Below are positions 9,607 to 21,094 of a DNA stretch of 64,000 nucleotides, piece by piece (position 1 is the first letter of the stretch; every line of letters begins with the position of its first letter). Position numbers and translations under genes: made by a program. The stretch is from Cercophora sp. LCS_1 (lineage: Eukaryota; Ascomycota; Sordariomycetes; Sordariales; Lasiosphaeriaceae). The DNA lies in assembly GCA_036250225.1 (NCBI GenBank), contig JAPZLL010000045.1, forward strand, positions 62,001 through 126,000. Reading direction: 5' to 3'. Below the pieces are notes generated by a model. It saw only the letters and a program-made list of their open reading frames with translations. It was not told the origin of the DNA and ran no database searches.

Positions 9607-10700
9607 CTAAATAACACCCCATGCCTTATCCACTGGCAAGCTGATCCCGTTGATTGTCCTCGCCTGGTCCCCCACCAAAAACACAATCGATCTCGCGACC
9701 TCGAGGGCCGTAATGGTCGGGGCTGCCTCGCTCGGTTTCGCCTGCAGCGCGTGGACGGGCCTGACATTGTCAGCATTTTCCCCCCCAAATGATCCGAAAA
9801 AGAAACTTGCTCGAGCTCTGCGAAGCCTTCCGCGTCCCAAGCGTCGTTACGCCCACTTGCAATCGTCTTTCCAATACCCGAGTCGATAGCCCCGGGGAGG
9901 ACGGCGTTACACCGGATACCTTCGTTCCTGAACCGCCATGCTACGTTCTTGGTTGCTCCGATCTGTCCTCGTTAGCCCTCCTCTCGTTCGCTGTCCTGAA
10001 ACAGACTCACTAAACCATGTTTACTAGCCGTATACGCAACCCCCGCAACAGCCCCCGACACACCCGCCGTGCTCGCCACATTGACAATGACACCGTCCTT
10101 GCGCTCCTTCATCAGCGGCAACACCCCCCTCATCATGCGCACCGGCACCGTCAGGTTGGTAGCCACCACCTTTTCCCACACCTCATCGCTGACACCATCC
10201 GCCGAACTGAAATTGTCCATCACGCCGGCCACATTGACAAGCACGTCGATTCGATTCCTATATGCCATTAGCCTTGCTCCATCCCATATCCGCAACACTG
10301 TCCGAACAACCATCTACACAAATCTTCCCAGTACAACAAGCACTAAACACCCAAACCCATCCAAAAAGGGGCCAACAACAGTGGCAACAACAACAAAAAA
10401 AGGAGTAACTCACCCACCCCATCCCCGACAAACCCTCACCCCCTCTTCACACTTTCCAGTTTCAGTCAAATCCCCTCTACTAAAGTGAAATCGTCCATGG
10501 TCCTCCACTCGTAACAGGTTATAATCAAACTCGTCCACGTCCAATCCGCACACGCTAAACTGATGCGCCAGCAGGAGCTGCGTGACGGCCAGTCCAATCC
10601 CCGATGCGCATCCCGTAACGAGGGCGACTTTTCCGTAGCCGGTTGGGTCGATTTGTTGGCGGGGTGTGAAGAGGGTGTCCGGGCTTGTTGTGTATAACAT
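9607..10700 (-). pseudogene. Short-chain dehydrogenase/reductase with a frameshift
   Basis: Exons 10414-10700, 10011-10257 and 9607-9962 encode a classical SDR using NAD(P)H. The cofactor motif is TGCASGIG; RIDVLVNVAG, VIVNVASTAGV and the catalytic pair YTASK follow. Exon 3 gives RCNAVLPGAIDSGIG and the C-terminal GISLPVDKAWGVI. Intron phases 1-2 and 2-3 close. In exon 3 the frame breaks at a run of seven G (9780-9786 on the plus strand as C7): upstream and downstream parts are clearly the same family but in different frames, and no GT donor of the needed phase exists. One extra G would restore the frame. This is either a real loss of function or a sequencing error at a homopolymer. Substrate unknown. 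Confidence 0.75.
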
Positions 10701-11627
10701 GTTTCTGCCCCTTGTTCCTGTCGCTGTGTATACGAACCGGTGTATAAGCTAGCAGGTTATATGCCGGTGTGTATCAGCCAGATATATGTCGCGTCAGTCT
10801 AAAATGATATCCGTGTCTGTATCAACCAAGCCAACACAACGAGATGGGATGAATAAGTGGTGCTATATGACGTACAACTTGCGTTGGAGAGTTGGAGACT
10901 AAATTGGAGAAAAATAGCAACACAGCATCATGGGACGACACCCCAGATGTGATGGAACTTATATACAGAAAAAGCACAATCCGACATGTAAGAAGAATCG
11001 GTCATTTCCGATCGTCGACTGGAAAGATCGTGGATGAGAAAAAAAAAAATGGTACGACACAGATTAACCGCAACTTGACAAATGGCGAGATGTTCGCCGT
11101 TCTGGCCTTTTGAAACATACATTGGGAAAGTAACAAGGCAAGATATCAAATTGGGGAAGGGGGGGAGGGTAGCACCAAGGTGGCGACACCATATCGTGGG
11201 GGTTCAGGTGATCAGACCACTTACTCACCATTACACGAACACGTCCACCCACCCAGCTCTACACCACACACGCAACGGGAAGCATCTAGGGGAAGGAAGA
11301 AAAAAAGAAATACAGGTTCGCGAGCTTCAAAAGGAGAATATCAATTACCTCCGCTAATCTCGCTTGGTCGCCATGCACTATGAGTATGTAATTCGTATCG
11401 TATCATGCCTGATGAATGCTGTCAACCCAGTTCCAGTTTCCCATCCTCACTGGCATCACGCTGTACGTAGGTACCCATCCGTCATCCTGACCAAAAACAC
11501 ATCTGGCGCCGTGACCACCTTCCCAACAAAACGACTCCAGGCACAACATGATAAAACACCGAGTAGCGATGCAGCGGATACAAGGCGCGCCTCCAATGCT
11601 AACTAACACAAAAGAATGACTATGCGT
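10701..11627. other. Intergenic / DCP2 3' UTR
   Basis: Spacer between the start of the SDR gene and the 3' end of DCP2. It includes an A9 run near 11040 and a G-rich run near 11160. No gene is recognised. Confidence 0.6.
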
Positions 11628-14373
11628 CTATCGACCACCGCTTGACACAGACTCCAAATACGACAAAAGAAAGTTGCGATCCGCAGGGGAGATCGGGGTG
11701 CCACTGCCCCGTCTGGAAGTAGGCCTGCTATTCTGGACGGTATCACCGCCGCCTGAAGCCAACGATGCGACGCGAGAACGAGGAGTACCCGAGCGGACTT
11801 GCTCGAGAATGCTCGGCTCCTTGTATTTGCCCTTCTCCTCGGTGCTGAAACCAGTCGGGGACGGCTGGTCCTTGGCGAACAGGGACAGAAGCTTCTGCTT
11901 CTGCTCCGGGTTGGAGTCCTGACGCCGCGGGTGCATATTATTGGGCTGGAACGATTGAAGAGCAGGCACTGCTTGTGACTGCTGCGGCGAGTGACCATAG
12001 GGGTAACCAGCCGCCTGCGCGGCCAGGCTGAACTTGGGCGACGACTTTCCGCTCTCACCCTGTCGGAAGAACGAGCGGTCCCTGGGCGAGGGTAAGTTGC
12101 GATATGCCGCATTCTTGACCTCGGGCTGAGCCGCATTCATGGCGGCAGCAACGTAGTTCTGCATTTGCTGTTTGGGAATCGTCTGGTCCCTCTCCGACTT
12201 GGGCGAGCTCTGCTGCTTAGGCCGGCTCAGAATCTGGACAGCGCGGTACGGCAAGTTGACTTCGGGGTTCATGCGCACCGGAGATCCATTGATCTCAGAC
12301 TGACGGGCAATAGCCTCAGCAGCCGTAGGTCCGGGCCCCTTGAAGCCGGGGCTGTTTGTTGCTTGCTGCGCCGCGTAGGGAGACTCCTGCTTAGCCCTGG
12401 ACGTGGTAACAGTCGAATCGCTGCCAGCGGGCGACAGAGGACCCGTCTTCTTGAACATATCCAACAGGGAAGTGCGATGCGCATCGGTAGGTTGAGCCTG
12501 CTGCGTTCTCGGGGCTGGCACTTGGGTCGCCGGAGAACCGCCATTCTGTGGACCCGCGCTTTGAGCGGGGGCTTGAGCATAATGAGACACCGGGTGAGGC
12601 AAGAACTGGGCCGCCGGGTTCACGCCTTGAGCGCCGTTCCAGGGAGACGCGCCATGCTGGGACTGGTGACTGGGAGAGGGGACGGCGGGGTTCGAGGCCG
12701 GTGCATCCGGCGCCTTGTTTTCGGCCCAGCGCCGGCCATCGCCCTTGAACGTATTCAGCAATGACATCTGTTGACCGTTGAGTGGATTCTGTGGCTGGTA
12801 CTGGTTGGGCGGCGCATATTGCGATTGCGGGTATCCCTGGTTGGTCGAGTCTGGAAGCTGGGGGGTTGGCAGAATGCTTCGGGTCAACAATGACTGTTGA
12901 ACCTGAGGCGGCAGCGGCTGAGGATGCAGCAACACCGGCTCTTTCCGAGGGGGTGGACCTTGACTGGCATACGGGTTTCGACCGTAAATCTGGGTCTGAG
13001 GGGTAATATTGACACCCTGAGGAGTGACGTTGACGTGGGGTCGAGCGTAGTGGAAGTAGCCCGAAGGAGGAGGCTGGTTGGCAACATGACTTGCAGCCTG
13101 AGAAATCGGGAAGTTGGGAGGAGGTTGGTGATTCTGAGGCTGCATGCGCTGCGTCGGGTGATGGTGATGGGGCGTGTTAGGCTCCGGGGGATTGGTGTAC
13201 AGGAGGTCAAGGGGAGTGTGAGGAACCTGGGCATGGGCATGGGGAGGGGGGGCTTCGCGGGCAGCCGGCTCAACGCTCTTCTGGCGCAAGAGAGCCATCA
13301 GAGCCTCGCCTTTGCTATGGTTTGCAGCAGGGTTTGCAGGACTCATTTGAACGCCTTGGGTAGGGGGTTGAACCTTGAGCAGCCGCTGGAGTTCGAGTGT
13401 TGCTCCTTCCAAGGTCTCAATTGCGCGAGGTGAGTTGGACGAAGCAGCAGGCGGCTCGTTATTCATCCCAATGTCGTCTTCGGTGAGGGGCTCGTCCACC
13501 GGGTTCTGCACTGGCAAATACGAGTTGCTGGCGATGCGAGCGCCGTCCTTCTTCCTCTGCTGGACCACCCACTTCTTCAGCGGAACGAGAAAGGGAGCCA
13601 CCATGTAGAACTTGTTTGCGTTTGATGCCGCGGCGGCATCATTGGCTTGGTTGCTGCCCTTCTTCCGGAAGGCGGGGAGTTCGGATAACTTGTACCACTG
13701 GATCTTGCTGATCTCCTTTCGTGTCTTCGGCTGGAAGTTGGTATCCATGGGAATGTTTCGGAACACGTAGAGCCGGATTTGCTGCTCTCTCATCGAGATC
13801 TGGATGTACTTGACCTCGTCGTCTCTGGGTACCAGGCCAGCCTCCTTGATATCGAAACCGGTTTCTTCATACACCTCACGGATCGCGCAGTCCAAGTCAT
13901 CCTCGTCCTTGTTGATCTTTCCCCGGGGGAAACTCCAGTTTGCGCCCTTCTTCCATCCCTTGACGAGCACGGTCGAGTCCATCGCCTCGTTAAGGAGGAT
14001 GGCACCTCGCACCGGAACTCGGGTCTTGTACTGTAGAAACTCTTCAAATGCGCGCATGTGGTTCTCCACCGAGAAGGAGGCTAGTAGCGGGCAGTGTTGG
14101 AAGATTCGAAGGCAGAAGCTGCGCAGGGACATGGACGGGAGGGTCGGGTCCAAGGGACGGATAAAATCTTCGTAGAACCATTGTGCCTCTTCAACTTGAA
14201 AGCAGATACGGGCGACCGACGAGAGATCCTCCTTGGGCAGGTTTATTATGAAGCGGACGCAGAGGTCGTCCAGCCCTGTGGCGTCAGAGTTAGCAGAGTT
14301 CCGATCGGCAGCGTTGCGCGCCGAAGGCTGGGAGAGGCCTACAGTCTTCGAGTTGCATTGTGTGTTCTGTCAT
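11628..14373 (-). CDS. dcp2: mRNA decapping enzyme Dcp2
   Basis: Two exons (14343-14373 and 11628-14275) with a 67-bp intron give 892 residues. The first residues, MTEHTMQLEDWLDDLCVRF, are the classic Dcp2 start and fix both the ATG and the splice. The N-terminal Dcp2 domain spans about 8-90. The Nudix domain follows with the box GKINKDED...REVYEETGFDI (G129 to about 153), carrying the metal-binding glutamates. Dcp2 removes the m7G cap from mRNA in P-bodies together with Dcp1 and Edc3. The long C-terminal half is Q/P/N-rich and disordered. It contains several short leucine motifs (MALLRQ about 338, SLLNTF about 516, SLLDMF about 616, LLSLF about 806) resembling the helical leucine-rich motifs that recruit Edc3/Pat1. 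Confidence 0.95.
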
Positions 14374-16949
14374 TTTGCTGCCATGAACTGGGCATAGCCG
14401 CAGAGTGTGAATACAGGCAAGGAAATCGGAGAGGTTTGTTGTTGTTGTCGCTGTCGCGTCGTTTGCGCGGAACCGAGCGTCGCAAGGCGAGGGGCAGCCC
14501 TGGTTCTGGTTCCGTCAGATGGAACGTCCCCACTAAGAAGCTTTCGACAGAGCAATGACCAGTCGCAGGTTGAATCGGGCGTGATTTTAGGCGCAGGTGT
14601 CCAGTTGGCGGAAACAATACTCGACGCTGACTGCTGGAATGGGAAGAGCGCTATTACGCTACGTTAAGCTAAGGCGTGGGTGTTGTGAGGGAGTGCAGAC
14701 GTGGATGGCATTCATTGCTCCGCTCTGGTGATGCAGGAGACGGACAAAGCTGGCGATAACCTTGCAGTGTGGCTGGTACCGGGGTGGTTGGGTACGATCA
14801 AGCTTTTGCCACATATCGGCATTGGCCTTGCTCAGGTATGTGGCTGTGCAGTACCTTACCCGGTTTCGTCGCACAAGTCAGTCTCCACATCACTGCAATC
14901 AGGGACGAAAGCGATAGCACCAAATCCAATACACAGCAATAAGGAAGATTTTCCTGGCCTTCACATTGAGCTCCTAACTGTCTCCGCTGCTAGCTATTGA
15001 TATGCCTTCTACTTACCAAGTTCCTGGCCCCAAAAAAGAGACGCTAGAAAGCCAAGGAAATTTATCGACTGAATTTGGAAAGTTGAGGTTATAAGTGAAG
15101 TCAAAATACCAGCTCGTACATCTTGATTACTATATTCGACGTTGGCTTTCTTGGTATTACCTTTTCTCGGTCATCCTTCGATAACCACCCCTCCACTCCT
15201 CGGCCTACTAGCCCACATGGCCCGGGTCTCGCGCTCTCTGAGTCGTCTACCCCTTACTCAGGTCTCTCCGAAAGCTATGCACCTCCCTCGCAGCCACCCA
15301 AGGGCATATGGCTTCTGTCAAACGCCCCATTCAACACTTCAGTTTGTCACAAGTATTGCTCTGTAAAATCTAGTTTTCTTATAACTCAATTTTGTGGATT
15401 TCTTGGTCGATTCAAAGTTATGGTGCCCAGGTTCGACGTTGCAAATCAGCAGGTACTCCAGGTACCAGGTTTTCGCCTTCTCGACGAGCCCGTTCACACT
15501 AGATACCTGGGTACTCTCAGGATTATATCGCCAACCTCCCTGCGCCAGATCACTTGGCTTCACGCCATGTCAAGTTGACCTGTTAGAGTTGCCATCATAA
15601 CGCCGTTCACGACATACCATCTCGGAAGAGTCTCCGGGCCCATGTCTGTACCGAGGAGGAGCCCGACGCTGCGGAACCAGGCCACTAGTGGCCTGCTCTT
15701 GCTATCTCCAACAAGATCGTCTCTGGGCGTTAGCAAAGGTCTCGAAAGGAGTCCTATCTAGACTCTTGCAAATGAACCTAGACCGCTCGAAGCTTCCAGT
15801 CTTGGATTCAGACGTTGGTTGGCACTTAAAAACCCAGGCACAATTTCGGCTGAGCGTCCAGACTAGGGTTGGAATGGGAAAGGCGTCCTCAGAGTCCGGC
15901 CAATTAGTCTAGGGCTTCTCGGTCCGTCTCGTTTGATCCCGTGGTACTATTTCGTCGGCCTTCATGGTGATGCCTGCTTTTCGCTCTCGGCGGCTGTTTA
16001 CCTATTGTTTACCAGCCCCGCCAGGAGAAGCTAGCAGCTCAGCGCGAACTACACCGCAACGAACCTGCCCTTGGAGGTCAAGGATCGAGAAATACCCGCT
16101 TCTGGCACATCTTGTGGCGAATATGCCAACCTCGCGATACAGCACAAAGATCAGAGTGTATGACAACATGCAGCCTGTATCTAGGCGGTGAATTGACACG
16201 GTGGTGTAGCAGGTTTGGTGACCACCAGGCGCAAAACTATTGCATTGGTAGCCAGCCATTGTCTGATTCGAAAGTAGATGGCGTGTCCTAGCCATGCGGA
16301 GCCCCTGGGCGAGTTACTGATCCCAAGCAAGTCTTGGTCGAACTTGAGCTCCGATCGGGACAACGTCTCTCAGAGACGGTTCACGATGTCTCTTAGGAGA
16401 AAAGCTCGGCCTCGGCAAGCTGAGCAAGTGAACAATTCGCGAGGTCCCCCATAAACTGTCTCTCCATGGATGATCTTTTCCCTCATCGTCAAGTGTCACC
16501 TATAATCACCACTGCAAACCCGATAGGCGCTCAAGATGACTACTGGTCTGTCCCAGCCAGCCTCGCAGATGGCAGATTTAGCTTCTTTTCTCCCAGCCAA
16601 TATTACCTGTCTGGTCTTCTCCCGCATCCGCGGGATCAATCCACTCGTTTTTGGAACGAGTGCTGCGCAGCGAAGGCGTGGCGGTACAGTGAATTTCCTC
16701 ACCGTGCTCCTGGGGCAGCGAGTTCCCGAGACACCCAACTTGGAGTCAGCATGACACGGGATGCTTGACCTCAGCGACGAGCCATGGCCGGCCGGCCACA
16801 GGGTCAAATACACCGCTGTCTTCCTTTTTGCCGAGTATATCGCCATGGCGGGCGTGACAGCCCTGACAGTGACTCGGAGACAGGGATGCTATCGCACACA
16901 GCGCCTTGTCCTTGCACCGGAATCAGCCAGTTGATATCATGACCTCTCT
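14374..16949. other. 2.6 kb gene-poor region
   Basis: This lies between the divergent DCP2 start and the polyketide synthase remnant. All ORFs are short, overlap on both strands and lack family features. Given the remnant at its right end it may contain further unrecognisable decay of the same gene, but I cannot show that. Confidence 0.4.
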
Positions 16950-17699
16950 TTGACCGCAAAGTTTGAATGAGATCACCGGCCCGTCAGGGGCTGGCTGTCA
17001 ACGAGCTCTCTAGAGGCTTTGCTCAGTACCGTCGTGGGCTGGATGTGCCAGCCTCAATAACCGATGTCCCTCCTGTGCCGAGTTGGCCATCTTGAAGAGA
17101 ATCTCGTAGCCACGAGAAAGGCGCAGAGCGGCGGCTTCTATCCCCTGAACGAGCGGCAGTTTATCGGCTTTCTCGATTACACGATCCAACACCAGCGCCC
17201 ACAGACACGGGACAATGGTGGTGCGCCAATGGTATCATAGATTGTGGTCATGGATATCCGCTCCGAACACTCCCTAGCTGACCCCCGGGTCGCACCGGCT
17301 GAGACGAGACCCCCGGCTTGGCACGCACCACAACGTCGGAGTCAGTGGGGTCGCCGACCGCAGGACGGCGACGCAGCGAGTCCCGTTGCCGGGCTGCTTC
17401 CCCGCGCGGGAGCGGACCCATTGGTCTTGGATGAGCCGGAAGTAGCTGGATTTTTTGCGCTTGAGATTGCACGTCGTGTGTGGGCCATTATGATGCAAAA
17501 TGTTGATCAAGGGGTTGTTGAGCGGACGTTGCGGCAGATTGGCGTCGGCTCATTGATGGCGGTCGAGTTGCGTGGCTGGAGGAAACTTGGTTTCGGCATC
17601 GAGATGACTACGCTGGAGATTATGGGCGGTGGAACAATACTTGACCTCGCGGGGTTGACGGTGAAGAAGATCAAGGAGAGGATGGCCGGGGCATAAACC
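16950..17699 (+). pseudogene. Remnant of a highly reducing polyketide synthase (KR tail plus ACP)
   Basis: Only the C-terminal end of an iterative fungal PKS is left. Bases 17015-17080 read FAQYRRGLDVPASITDV, matching the ketoreductase motif in which the fungal form is FARYR..GLPA..IDVG. After a change of frame, from 17130 comes GGFYPLNERQFIGFLDY, the stretch linking KR to ACP. An in-frame amber codon (17238-17240) interrupts it, and the same frame then runs to the stop at 17694-17696. This last part is the acyl carrier domain: GVGSLMAVELRGW with the phosphopantetheine serine at about 17550, then EIMGGGTILDLAGL. The usual GVDSL is GVGSL. No ketosynthase or acyltransferase is recognisable upstream, so the gene is dead. 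Confidence 0.62.
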
Positions 17700-18548
17700 C
17701 CGTGTTGGGGTTCGGCGCCGATGTCAAGACAACGGAGATGAGTGGGGCCGGGACGGGAGGCCGCTGGTGCTTGATGGGGTGTGATTGACCCACGCAGAAA
17801 CGTGGCGGCTGGAACTCGCACGCGTGGCGTGGCGGTTGAGCTTCGTGGAGGTGGCGGACAACAGAGCGAGAGCTGGACGCTGACACATGCGGTGTTTGCA
17901 CGATAATGCACTTTTGGGCAATTTTCAACCCTTATCTCCTCGAATCCCTCGTTTTTTGAGACAGCAAGAACGCCCAATTCAACAATTTCAATGACTGCCG
18001 AAACTCAGGCATGACCATTCCGTCGCGAATCGCGGGGAGGGCGAAAACGCGCTAACGCGGCAGGCAAAAGCGAAACGACCGGGGTGTCCCACTGCCCCTG
18101 GGGTCTCCCGCAGTCCCGCCCAGACGTCATCGCCGAATGCAAGCAAGAACCGGGAAAAAGTGGCTCAAACACCTCAGCTCGACTGGTCGCACACATGAGA
18201 CTAGACCAGCGCATACATACATAGAGCAAGCAAGCAGGAAAGAAATTCAATTGAGCCCTTTTTCCGTCTCCATTCCAGACCCGGGACCCTTTTGCACAGC
18301 CTGCCAGTCCAGCTGACCCCGTTTTCTTTTTCCCTTGCGAGGAACCTGAAAGGGCAGCGCGCGTACCTGAAACGCACAAAGACGGCTCTGGAGCCAATAC
18401 ACTGCCCATCAGCTTAGTCTAACAGCCGCTGAGCTGAGGCCTCATTTTGTCAGGGCGACACATTGATAAAGTCGAAAGTCGACTTTTTTCCTTCCCCCGT
18501 TTCACAGAACTCTTTCCTGTAGAGACACCTTAGAGACAAGTCGCAATC
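17700..18548. other. Intergenic
   Basis: Spacer and promoter of the following DUF4112-type gene. A CT-rich stretch lies just before the start codon (about 18480-18520). No gene is recognised. Confidence 0.6.
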
Positions 18549-19340
18549 ATGAACGCGGTAGTAGGCATCTTGGGCAAAAAGGCCTTTGGTCGGCTCAAGG
18601 ACAAGAATATCCAGACCAATTCCGAGGTATGTTTTTTTCTTCTTTCTGTCACCAACGGATTGATTGGATTGGTACTGATTGATGGGAACAGAACCCTTAC
18701 ACCGAAAAAATACCCGTCCACAACGCCCGCGGCGAGATCATCAAATACAAGGAAAAAGAACGCGCCGTTCCCGATGGCCTGTCGGCAAACGACCAGACGA
18801 TCCTCAAGACGGTGCGGCGAAAGGCGTATAAATGGGATATGTCGTTTCGGTTCTGCTGCTTCAAGACGAGATTCGGGTGGTCGTTTTTGATTGGGTTGAT
18901 TCCTTTGTATGTGTTCTCCAAATCCCTCTTCTTTTTTGGAGATTGTCACTGACATGCGCAACAGCATCGGCGACGTCGCAGACCTCCTCGTAGCCCTCTA
19001 CATCGTCAAAGCCGCCTCCAAAGTAGACGGCGGTCTGCCCAAAACCCTCTACGCCCGCATGATGTGGAACATTTCGCTCGATTTCGGCATCGGCCTGATC
19101 CCGATCGTGGGTGATCTCGCTGATGCACTGTACCGCGCCAACACACGGAATGCATGGTTGCTGGATGCGTATTTGACGGAAAAGGCCAAGGCGCTGCAGA
19201 CGGGCAAGGTGGAGGATCCTGAGAGCGGGAAGACGGTTGCTGTACCTGGGGAGTTGAGGAAGGGTAGAAGAGCGACTGATGTTGAGATGGGGTTGGGTGG
19301 CGGTGGTGAGCGGGCAAAGACGAAGAAGGGGAGGAAGTGA
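18549..19340 (+). CDS. DUF4112 family membrane protein
   Basis: Exons 18549-18626, 18692-18906 and 18965-19340 give 222 residues. After a short basic N terminus (MNAVVGILGKKAFGRLK), the conserved core has a KWDMSFRFCC...GWSFLIGLIPFIGD block. Two hydrophobic segments follow, around FIGDVADLLVALYIVKAA and LDFGIGLIPIVGDLADALY; the repeated GLIPxxGDxAD motif is typical of DUF4112. The C terminus is Lys/Arg/Gly-rich. Bacterial and fungal members are small integral membrane proteins of unknown function. Introns are 65 and 58 bp and all phases close. Confidence 0.85.
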
Positions 19341-20860
19341 TTGGATCAGGACTGGGATTGGGATTGGGATGGTTTTTAATGGGAGTGTTGATGGGAAGGC
19401 AGGGTATGGATGCAGCAACGAGGCGCGGCGTTTGTTGGACGGGTACATCTAATGGGCAAGATTGTTACGATGAGTTAACGATGTTGGGGCGTTTCTTGGG
19501 ATGCAAGCGCATATGATGCAAACATAAAGATTGGTTTGAATACGTGTTTCTTCTGCGACGCTGATTTGCTCTGGATGTTCATCAGGGGCTTTCACCGAAA
19601 CGCAAGAGAACCCACTTCCTAAACGCTTCCCATCTGGCAGCGGCAAAATGATGGCATAACGACCGCCATCAGTTATTCTGCATGGCATACGTGAGTTGTT
19701 GTGTGCGAGCTGGCAAGTTTTATATTGTAGCTTCCGGAAAAGGGGGGGGCCATCGTACGTGTTGGTATGGCGCACCAGACTCCCACAAGTCTTGGTGACT
19801 TCTGAGCGTTGGGAAAGACGCCAACGGGCAGAAAAAAGCTAAAATGCAATCACTATGGATGACACATACTTATGGAGTGTATGTCCTTGAAGGAGGTGTT
19901 GGGTGGCTTATGTCCGAGCCGATGCAGGTACAGTTCCTTGCAAGAGTCATCCCAACCGGCTCCCAACACTGGTGATGCAACGGTTTGGTGGGTCAGGGGT
20001 GTTCAATGTTGAGCTGAGAGAAGACAATTAGTAAGGGTTATGATAGCTTGCTATGAGTCAATGGGGTATGCTGTTGTCTTTTGCCAGCCGAGTTCTGGAC
20101 AAGGAGACAACAGCACCCATGTGCTCGTTGTGCTTTCAATTTGAGAGACAATTGGTGGGCTTGCATCACCTCGAGAGAACGAATGTCTCTTGGACCCACG
20201 ACGACATGGCAATCCGGGAGTTGAAAACAACCGCCTGCCTCTGTGGCTTGGACCCAGGCTCGTTACACGGGTGCTACACATTTTTCAATTGAAGAGAACG
20301 TAGTCGCGGCTCCGTCAAGGAAACCCAAGTTCAGAATCCCAGCTCCAATGGACGAGTCTAGGATTGGGCATGCTCGGGAATCCGTCGTGAGCCGAACGGA
20401 ATGCGGTGTAACTCCACTGGAACAGCCCTGCTGCCTTGCGAATTTGCGATGTCCGGACAACGCCTAAAAAGGTAGCGATCCCTGGTGGATGCTGGCGCCC
20501 GTGCCACGAAGCAAACGGGCGTCTCAACCACAAGCCAACAACGGGAAATAACGGCTGAGGATGGAGACAAGGCTGGACTGGTTGAAATCACAAATCAGCT
20601 CACTTGAGCACGTTTGTCCCTGACATAAAGCTAGAGTTCTGGATGTGGGCGAATGGCGGCTGAACTGCAGGTGGCTGCGCGCTGCGGCCAAGAATTGAGA
20701 ACCTGGACAGAGAACCTTGCAACAGTGGGGTTGAGGGCGTTGCTGCTGGTGATGGGCCAGCTTCGGTCAGATCTGATAAAGCACTGCGGGTCATAGTGGA
20801 TTTCCTGACCGTGTTTCCAGCGGGTAATTGGGTGGTTGGTGTCTGAGAGCATAGGGAAAG
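19341..20860. other. 1.5 kb intergenic region
   Basis: Holds the 3' UTR of the DUF4112-type gene and the distal promoter of RNR2. A run of tandem-looking GGGATT/GGATT near 19350 is in the 3' UTR. No gene is seen. Confidence 0.55.
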
Positions 20861-20887
20861 ACGCGTCTGACGCGACCCGCTACGCGC
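20861..20887 (+). promoter_or_regulatory. MluI-box (MCB) cluster upstream of RNR2
   Basis: ACGCGT (20861-20866), ACGCGA (20870-20875) and ACGCGC (20882-20887) lie within 27 bp, about 210 bp before the RNR2 start. ACGCGT is the site of the MBF (Mbp1/Swi6-type) factor that drives S-phase genes in yeasts; that it acts here is inference. Confidence 0.55.
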
Positions 20888-21094
20888 CCGTTTTTCTTGG
20901 TGGGGCCACGTGCAGACGTGCTTCACCCAGCATTTAAGAGAATCCCGACCTCCCCGTCCCCTTCTCTTCGGTCTGTCTTTATCCTCAACCTCACCAACCG
21001 CCACCCTAAACTCAATTGTGCCCGTCACTCTTCAACCCTTTGGCACCTAGACACCCGGCCTCTTTGCCCATCTTCATTACGTCAATTCGCCACG

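Noticed and set aside
12165..12764. 199-codon plus-strand ORF
   Set aside because: Antisense to the Dcp2 low-complexity tail.
15123..15578. 151-codon plus-strand ORF
   Set aside because: No family resemblance and overlapped by other frames in a gene-poor stretch.
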